Assembly (NCBI GenBank): GCA_040508515.1
Contig: JBEVMS010000126.1
Coordinates: 1-10,146, forward strand
From: JBEVMS01 sp040508515
GTDB lineage: Bacteria > Pseudomonadota > Gammaproteobacteria > Xanthomonadales > Rhodanobacteraceae
Length of the DNA: 10,146 nucleotides
Direction of reading: 5' to 3'
Each line of letters starts with the position of its first letter. Within the stretch, counting starts at the first letter, position 1. Under the pieces are notes generated by a model that worked only from the letters and a program-made list of their open reading frames with translations, was not told the origin of the DNA and made no database searches. Made by a program: the position numbers and the translations under genes. Below are positions 6,224-10,146 of this stretch, piece after piece.

Positions 6224-7708
6224 TTAGGGTGGTGGCGGTGTACCCTCGGGCGGGGTGTCAGGGGCGCCGCGCGAGCGCCGCCACCAGCGATGACGCAGGC
6301 GCCAACTGCGCACGCCCAGGTTCAAGGCGAACCAGGCGGCCAGGATACCGATCGGCCAACCCAGGATCGCCGGCCAGCAGATCGCCACCACCGCCACCAC
6401 CGTCAACGCGACCGTGCCGATCAGCAGCGGGCCGCTTTCCGTATCGCCCAGCACACGACGGTCGGTCAACGCGGCACCGACCGTATTGGCAAGTCGTAAG
6501 GCGCCAGCGGCGGCGCGCCCCGAACTGCCGCTGCGTTGTCGCGGCGCCGTTAAGGGTGCGCTGCGGCGAATCTGTTCGGCTTGAGCGCGTCGGCGATGCG
6601 GCGCCAATACAATTTCAGTGGCGTTTTCCAGGTCGCGCTGATATTGCGCGGCGAGCAGGCGGGCAAACTCGGCGTCTTCCACCGCCACGTCCAGCTCGTG
6701 GTTGTTCAACCAACTGGCGACATTGAGGTTGGACGAGCCGACCCGGGCCCATTGCTCGTCGGCCACCGCGGTCTTGGCGTGCAACATCGAACCGTTCCAT
6801 TCGTAGACCCGAATGCCGGCCTTGAGCAGCGGCCGGTAGCCCGATCGCGACATGCCCGCCACCATCGGGATATCGCTGCTGCCGGGCACCAGCAGTCGCA
6901 CATCCACGCCATCGCGCGCGGCCGCGGCCAGCGCCTGCACATAGGGCGCCACGCCGATGAAATAGGCGTCGGTCAGCCACAGGGATTTGCGCGCCATGGT
7001 GGCGATCTGCTGATCGAGCCGGTAGATGCCGGCGGTGGAGGGCAAGGTGGCAATCACTCGCAGCGACACCTCACCGGCGGTGCTTGCGCTGACCGGTGGC
7101 CAATGCGCGCTGGGCAGCGCCGTGCCCACGCTGGACCAGCTCTGCGCGAAGGCCTGCTCCAGTTCGTCGACCGCCGGCCCGCGCAGCGCCACGCCGGTAT
7201 CGCGCCAAGGGGCGATGTCGCGCGCCGGCTTGCCCAGCCATTTGGCACTGAGGCAGACGCCGGAGAGAAAGCCGTGCGCGCCATCGACTACCAGCAATTT
7301 GCGGTGGTCGCGGCTGAGCCAGCCGAAGGGCTTGCCCAGTTGTGGCGGATTGAAAACGCGCACATGCCCGCCGGCCTGGCGTAGCGGCGCCCAGAAGCGG
7401 GTGCCCGATTGGCCCAGGCAACCCATCCAATCGACGATCACCGCCACGAACACGCCGCTCTGCGCACGCTCGACCAAGGCATCGCGAAACGCCTGGCCCA
7501 CTTCGTCATCGCGCACGATGTAGTTTTCCAGCAGCACGCGTTGCCGCGCCGAGCGGATCGCTTGCAGCCAGGCATCGAAGTGGGCTTGTCCATCGATCAG
7601 CAATTCGATGGCGTTACCGCTCAGCAGTGGCGCGCCGGCGGCGCGACTCAGCGCCTGTTCGGCGAGCCGGCGCTGTGCGTTGAAATAGGCAGGGGGTTGG
7701 ATTGACAT
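6224..7708 (-). CDS. Phospholipase D-family protein, cardiolipin synthase-like
   Basis: From the ATG at 7708 this encodes 494 residues with two complete HKD motifs, H135-x-K137-x4-D142 (HRKLLVVD) and H310-x-K312-x4-D317 (HAKTAVAD, followed by GSSNLN). That is the mark of the phospholipase D superfamily, and the arrangement, with LLENYIVRDDEVG near residue 60, resembles ClsB/YbhO-type cardiolipin synthases, which transfer phosphatidyl groups at the inner membrane. Unlike ClsA, it has no N-terminal membrane segments. Instead a basic linker (about 371-420) is followed by a hydrophobic stretch at about 427-465, probably two membrane segments, then an Arg/Trp-rich, proline-ending tail. Xanthomonas campestris has a PLD-type enzyme making both cardiolipin and phosphatidylethanolamine, so the exact reaction is open. 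In-frame ATGs at 7753 and 7804 are less likely because MSIQPPAYFN begins the conserved part. None of the three starts has a good ribosome-binding site. Confidence 0.85.
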   Translation of the reverse strand: MSIQPPAYFNAQRRLAEQALSRAAGAPLLSGNAIELLIDGQAHFDAWLQAIRSARQRVLLENYIVRDDEVGQAFRDALVERAQSGVFVAVIVDWMGCLGQSGTRFWAPLRQAGGHVRVFNPPQLGKPFGWLSRDHRKLLVVDGAHGFLSGVCLSAKWLGKPARDIAPWRDTGVALRGPAVDELEQAFAQSWSSVGTALPSAHWPPVSASTAGEVSLRVIATLPSTAGIYRLDQQIATMARKSLWLTDAYFIGVAPYVQALAAAARDGVDVRLLVPGSSDIPMVAGMSRSGYRPLLKAGIRVYEWNGSMLHAKTAVADEQWARVGSSNLNVASWLNNHELDVAVEDAEFARLLAAQYQRDLENATEIVLAPHRRRAQAEQIRRSAPLTAPRQRSGSSGRAAAGALRLANTVGAALTDRRVLGDTESGPLLIGTVALTVVAVVAICWPAILGWPIGILAAWFALNLGVRSWRLRHRWWRRSRGAPDTPPEGTPPPP

Positions 7709-7715
7709 ACGGCCG

Positions 7716-7721
7716 AGTGTA
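7716..7721 (-). promoter_or_regulatory. Candidate -10 element of the phospholipase D-family gene
   Basis: TACACT on the minus strand (4 of 6 matches to TATAAT) ends seven bases before the ATG at 7708. Initiation would fall at or next to the A of the start codon, giving a leaderless message, which fits the absence of a Shine-Dalgarno sequence. No good -35 is visible, so support is weak. Confidence 0.25.
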
Positions 7722-7811
7722 GGCGATTGATGGTCGAGGGCATGTCGTCGCATCCAGGCTTCTGCGATTGCCCGCGTGGCCGCGCTGCCATGCGCGGCTG
7801 CCACACATCGA

Positions 7812-7841
7812 TTGTTCTACCAGCCACGCGTGGGTTTTAAT
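7812..7841 (+). promoter_or_regulatory. Candidate promoter of the LysE-family exporter
   Basis: The -10 candidate TTTAAT (7836-7841) matches consensus at 5 of 6 positions. A weak -35, TTGTTC (7812-7817), lies 18 bp upstream. Initiation near 7848 would give a 22-nt leader holding the GGGGAAAG ribosome-binding site (7859-7866). The leader is far too short for a lysine riboswitch. Confidence 0.35.
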
Positions 7842-7869
7842 CCCCGGTTACGTTGAATGGGGAAAGCGC

Positions 7870-8469
7870 ATGCATGCGGCACTCGCCGGTTTTAGCCTCG
7901 GGCTGTCGTTGATTTTGGCGATCGGGGCGCAGAATGCCTTCGTGCTGCGCCAGGGGCTGCGACGCGAGCACGTGTTGTGGGTCTGTCTGCTCTGCGCGTT
8001 GTCCGATGCGGTGCTGATCGGGCTAGGTGTCAGCGGTTTGTCGGCGCTACTGAAAAGCGCGCCCTGGCTGGCGCCGCTGATGCGTTATGGCGGTGCGGCG
8101 TTCCTGCTCTGGTATGGCGCGCGTAGTCTGTGGGCGGCTTGGCGCTCCTCGGCCAGCTTGATGCCGGGTGAGGCGTCGCCGCGCGCCTTGTTGCCGACCC
8201 TGTTGACCTGCGCCGCGCTGACCTGGCTCAACCCGCACGTCTATCTGGACACCGTGGTGTTGCTCGGTTCGATTGCGACGCAGTTTCCGGGCGCGCACCT
8301 GCCGTTTGCGCTGGGTGCAATGAGCGCCTCGCTGGTGTTCTTTTTCGCGCTCGGCTACGGCGCCGCGCTGTTGCGTCCGATCTTCGCCAAGCCGGTCGCT
8401 TGGAAGGTGCTGGAAATCCTGGTCGGGCTGACCATGGGGGCAATCGCGTTGAAGCTGCTGCGCGGCTAA
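7870..8469 (+). CDS. LysE/ArgO-family amino acid exporter
   Basis: This 199-residue inner-membrane protein is typical of the LysE superfamily (about 200-210 residues, five to six membrane helices) and should export basic amino acids, arginine or lysine, driven by the proton gradient. The N-terminal signature IGAQNAFVLRQGLRREHV (residues 18-35) and LCALSDAVLIGLG (41-53) match the family. LTWLNPHVYLDT (118-129) is the second conserved block and is very close to E. coli ArgO, which favours arginine. Hydrophobic segments lie at about 3-25, 37-60, 67-90, 108-135, 145-168 and 180-197. The ATG at 7870 has GGGGA 6 nt upstream; an upstream ATG at 7768 would extend the protein by 34 residues that look unlike the family. 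The usual regulator (LysG/ArgP, LysR family) is not adjacent; the phospholipase D-like gene is divergent instead. Confidence 0.92.
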   Translation: MHAALAGFSLGLSLILAIGAQNAFVLRQGLRREHVLWVCLLCALSDAVLIGLGVSGLSALLKSAPWLAPLMRYGGAAFLLWYGARSLWAAWRSSASLMPGEASPRALLPTLLTCAALTWLNPHVYLDTVVLLGSIATQFPGAHLPFALGAMSASLVFFFALGYGAALLRPIFAKPVAWKVLEILVGLTMGAIALKLLRG

Positions 8470-8477
8470 ATCCTATC

Positions 8478-8510
8478 GCGCGCCATGTCGGTGCGGACGG
8501 CATGGCGCGT
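8478..8510. terminator. 9-bp perfect hairpin between convergent genes, candidate bidirectional terminator
   Basis: CGCGCCATG (8479-8487) and CATGGCGCG (8501-8509) are perfect reverse complements around a 13-nt loop, with a G-U pair (8478/8510) closing the base. It starts 8 nt after the exporter's TAA (8467-8469), in the 71-bp gap before the end of the opposing gene. It is not followed by a T-run on either strand. Confidence 0.5.
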
Positions 8511-8540
8511 TGCCTGGTCGAGCGCGAACGAGCATGCCGA

Positions 8541-9137
8541 TCAGGGCAAGGTCGCCAGCACCCAGCCTTCGTTGAACGGATACTCGCGCTCGTGGCTGCG
8601 GATATAGACACGGCCGTATTCGATGATCGACTGACCGCTGCCGACATCGACCTGGCGCTTGTCGCCGTAGCTCAACACGCCGCGTGGGCCGTAGACCTTG
8701 ATCGAAGCTAGCTCCGGCTGTTCGCGCAGGGTCCGGTACAGCTCTTTGATGAACAACGTCGGCGGCTGGCTGTTGTCCTGCGCCTGCTGGCCCACGCTGC
8801 ACGCGGCCACCCAGACTTCGCGGGTACCGGCTTGGGCGATGCCCAGTCCGATCAGATTATCGGCGACCGCCTTGCCGTTGCCGCCGGCGAAGGTGGCCGG
8901 GCTGCCATGGGCGTTCAGTACCAGAATCTCGGCGCTGCCCTTGAGTTGATCGAGCCGCTTTTCCTCGCGGATGGCCTGCGCCATGGCGTGGGTCTGATTG
9001 TCTTTTTGCGCCGGGGCGAACTCGTCCCAGCGTTTCCAGGCGTAGAACTGTGTGCGCAGCGCCTTCAGGCGGGCGGCGCGGCTGGCGTTTTCGTCGCTGG
9101 CGAGATCCTGAGCGGGCTTGCCGTAGAAAAGGAGCAT
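8541..9137 (-). CDS. Uncharacterised protein with a clan CD (caspase/C80-like) cysteine peptidase pattern
   Basis: This is a 198-residue soluble protein whose family I do not recognise with certainty. After a charged, helical N-terminal part (about 1-68) a hydrophobic strand leads to His77-Gly78 (ILVLNAHGSP), then a glycine-rich turn (FAGGNGKA). A second hydrophobic strand ends in Cys113 (EVWVAACSVGQ). A strand, HG, 36 residues, strand and (A/G)C-S order is the hallmark of clan CD peptidases: caspases, legumain, clostripain, and the C80 self-processing domain of MARTX and large clostridial toxins. The later IKVYGPRGVLSYGDKRQV segment (146-163) also recalls the C80 C-terminal region. I see no signal peptide, membrane segment or attached toxin domain, so it stands alone. 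The ATG at 9137 has GAGG 8 nt upstream; the frame stays open some way further upstream without an ATG. The gene call is firm; the peptidase assignment is inference. Confidence 0.8.
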   Translation of the reverse strand: MLLFYGKPAQDLASDENASRAARLKALRTQFYAWKRWDEFAPAQKDNQTHAMAQAIREEKRLDQLKGSAEILVLNAHGSPATFAGGNGKAVADNLIGLGIAQAGTREVWVAACSVGQQAQDNSQPPTLFIKELYRTLREQPELASIKVYGPRGVLSYGDKRQVDVGSGQSIIEYGRVYIRSHEREYPFNEGWVLATLP

Positions 9138-9386
9138 ATCGAAGTCCTCGGTGGGTGGGCCGCGGCTGCCTCGGACGAGGTGCCATGGAGCGATCCGCGG
9201 TGCAGCCAGGATGGGCTGCGGATCAGTGCGCCGGGATCGGGCCAGGTCCTATCTTTAGCGGCCGCTTGCCTTAGTCCGATCCCTCGCGTGCCGCCTGGAG
9301 CGCGATCGGAGTGCGCGGCGGATCGGTTATTCTGTGCGTCTTGCCGCGTGCATGGCGGCCTAAGTCTTTAGCGAGTTTTGACCCGC
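9138..9386. other. 249-bp divergent intergenic region between the C80-like gene and ispG
   Basis: Both flanking genes are transcribed outward from this gap, so their promoters should lie here. The clearest structure is the hairpin at 9192-9224. A 9-bp direct repeat, TCTTTAGCG, occurs at 9252-9260 and 9365-9373; the second copy is just upstream of ispG. A weak -10 candidate for ispG, TATTCT (9329-9334), has no good -35. ispG has no strong Shine-Dalgarno. I see no open reading frame or RNA gene that I can support here. Confidence 0.5.
9192..9224. repeat. Inverted repeat (hairpin) in the divergent intergenic region
   Basis: GATCC (9192-9196) pairs with GGATC (9220-9224), and GCAGCC (9202-9207) pairs with GGCTGC (9214-9219) around a 6-nt loop. 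GCGGT (9197-9201) is bulged; an alternative fold extends the outer stem to GATCCGC/GCGGATC. It lies about 55 bp upstream of the C80-like gene and 162 bp upstream of ispG. It could be an operator or a structured leader, but not a terminator for either neighbour because both genes point away. Confidence 0.45.
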
Positions 9387-10146
9387 ATGAACGACAACAC
9401 CGTTTCGCAGCTGCATCTGACCCAGTCCGCGCCGCGCCGGCCCAGCGTGGGAGTGCCCATCGGCAAGGTCATCGTCGGTGGTGGCGCACCGATCGTGGTG
9501 CAGTCGATGACCAATACCGATACCGAGGACGCCGTCAGCACCGCCAAGCAGATCGCCGAGCTGGCCCGCGCCGGTTCGGAACTGGTGCGCCTGACCGTCA
9601 ACACGCCGGCCGCGGCCACGGCGGTGGCGCATATTCGCGATCGCCTGGCGATGATGAAAGTGGACGTGCCGCTGATCGGGGACTTCCACTACAACGGCCA
9701 CCAGTTGCTGGAAAACGAACCGGCCTGCGCCGAGGCCTTGGCCAAGTACCGCATCAACCCGGGCAACGTCGGCTTCGGCAAGAAGAAAGACAGCCAGTTC
9801 GCGGCGATCATCGAAAAGGCCATCGAGTACGCCAAGCCGGTGCGCATCGGCGCCAACTGGGGCTCGCTGGACCAGTCGATGGTGGCGACCTTGATGGACG
9901 AGAACGCTTTGCGCGCGCAGCCGTGGGATGCGGCGCACGTGGCGCGCGAAGCGCTGATCCGCTCGGCGCTCGACTCGGCCCAACGCGCCGAACAGCTGGG
10001 CCTGGCGCGCGAGCGGATCATCCTGTCGTGCAAGGTTTCCGGGGTGCAGGAGCTGATCGCGGTGTACCGCGAGCTGGCGATGCGCGGCGATTACGCGCTG
10101 CATTTGGGGCTGACCGAGGCGGGCATGGGCTCCAAGGGCATTACCG
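9387..10146 (+). CDS. ispG: 4-hydroxy-3-methylbut-2-enyl diphosphate synthase IspG (GcpE), 3' end outside the window
   Basis: The frame is open from the ATG at 9387 to the window edge (253 complete codons), so the gene is cut by the window, not broken. IspG reductively converts methylerythritol cyclodiphosphate to HMBPP, the penultimate MEP-pathway step for isoprenoids, in the cytoplasm. The visible part is the TIM-barrel domain: IVVQSMTNTDT, LVRLTVNTP, VPLIGDFHYNGHQLL, KYRINPGNVGFGKKKD, VRIGANWGSLDQ, and a final LHLGLTEAGMGSKGI. The cysteines that hold the 4Fe-4S cluster belong to the C-terminal part beyond the window and cannot be checked. The DFHYNGHQLL/FGKKKD form is longer than the E. 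coli version and fits Xanthomonadales-type and other non-enterobacterial proteins. In many gammaproteobacteria rodZ lies directly upstream of ispG; here the upstream neighbour is the divergent C80-like gene. Confidence 0.96.
   Translation, partial: MNDNTVSQLHLTQSAPRRPSVGVPIGKVIVGGGAPIVVQSMTNTDTEDAVSTAKQIAELARAGSELVRLTVNTPAAATAVAHIRDRLAMMKVDVPLIGDFHYNGHQLLENEPACAEALAKYRINPGNVGFGKKKDSQFAAIIEKAIEYAKPVRIGANWGSLDQSMVATLMDENALRAQPWDAAHVAREALIRSALDSAQRAEQLGLARERIILSCKVSGVQELIAVYRELAMRGDYALHLGLTEAGMGSKGIT

Noticed and set aside
6581..7384. 267-codon plus-strand frame antisense to the phospholipase D-family gene
   Set aside because: Its His/Gly/Arg-rich composition is typical of antisense reading of GC-rich genes. 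Both HKD motifs on the opposite strand show which strand codes.
3213..7708. A single operon of the phospholipase D-like gene, xseA and the aldehyde dehydrogenase
   Set aside because: The gaps are 114 and 110 bp, each with its own promoter-like element or hairpin, and the functions are unrelated.
7842..7869. Lysine riboswitch or other leader RNA before the exporter gene
   Set aside because: The space between the promoter candidate and the start codon is about 22 nt, far too short for a riboswitch.
7867..7878. 12-bp perfect palindrome CGCATGCATGCG across the exporter start codon
   Set aside because: Two or three 12-bp palindromes are expected by chance in 10 kb, and it has no loop to form an RNA hairpin.
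9252..9373. 9-bp direct repeat TCTTTAGCG (9252-9260 and 9365-9373) upstream of ispG
   Set aside because: Only two copies with no periodic spacing; one such coincidence in a 249-bp gap is not improbable enough to claim a binding site.

Overview
This is a GC-rich proteobacterial chromosome segment of ordinary gene density. It most likely comes from the Xanthomonadales (Lysobacterales) or relatives. That placement is inferred from the style of the proteins: an IspG N-terminal half of the longer, non-enterobacterial form, a LysR regulator, a methionine aminotransferase/omega-amidase pair, and short gaps with GC-rich hairpins. No sequence search was possible. I see no insertion sequences, tRNA, rRNA, CRISPR, phage genes or clear signs of recent transfer.

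Layout: (1) 109-3070, plus strand: a LysR-type regulator, then a PLP-dependent methionine-type aminotransferase, then a carbon-nitrogen hydrolase (omega-amidase) whose start overlaps the aminotransferase end by 13 bp. (2) 3213-7708, minus strand, read right to left: a phospholipase-D-type cardiolipin synthase-like protein, xseA (exonuclease VII large subunit) and an aldehyde dehydrogenase. (3) 7870-8469, plus strand: a LysE/ArgO-family amino-acid exporter, divergent from the phospholipase-D gene. (4) 8541-9137, minus strand: a 198-residue protein of unknown function with a His-Gly ... Ala-Cys-Ser pattern like clan CD (caspase-like/C80) cysteine peptidases. (5) 9387 to the window end, plus strand: the first 253 codons of ispG.

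How the genes work together: the aminotransferase and omega-amidase form the best-supported unit. An aminotransferase that uses glutamine as amino donor makes alpha-ketoglutaramate, and omega-amidase hydrolyses it, pulling the reaction forward. With a methionine aminotransferase this regenerates methionine from its keto acid. The LysR gene sits 44 bp upstream in the same direction, and its own promoter region carries a perfect 24-bp dyad. The minus-strand genes are unrelated housekeeping functions (phospholipid synthesis, DNA repair, aldehyde oxidation) and are probably not one operon: a strong hairpin lies between xseA and the dehydrogenase.

Regulatory structure: three of the gaps between genes (3071-3212, 4644-4753, 8470-8540) hold strong GC-rich inverted repeats within 0-13 nt of a stop codon, none followed by a T-run. 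xseA and the phospholipase-D gene lack a Shine-Dalgarno sequence and have -10-like hexamers 7-9 nt before the start codon, so they may be transcribed with little or no leader. The item most worth a second look is the caspase-like/C80-like small protein at 8541-9137. The rest of the window is conventional.
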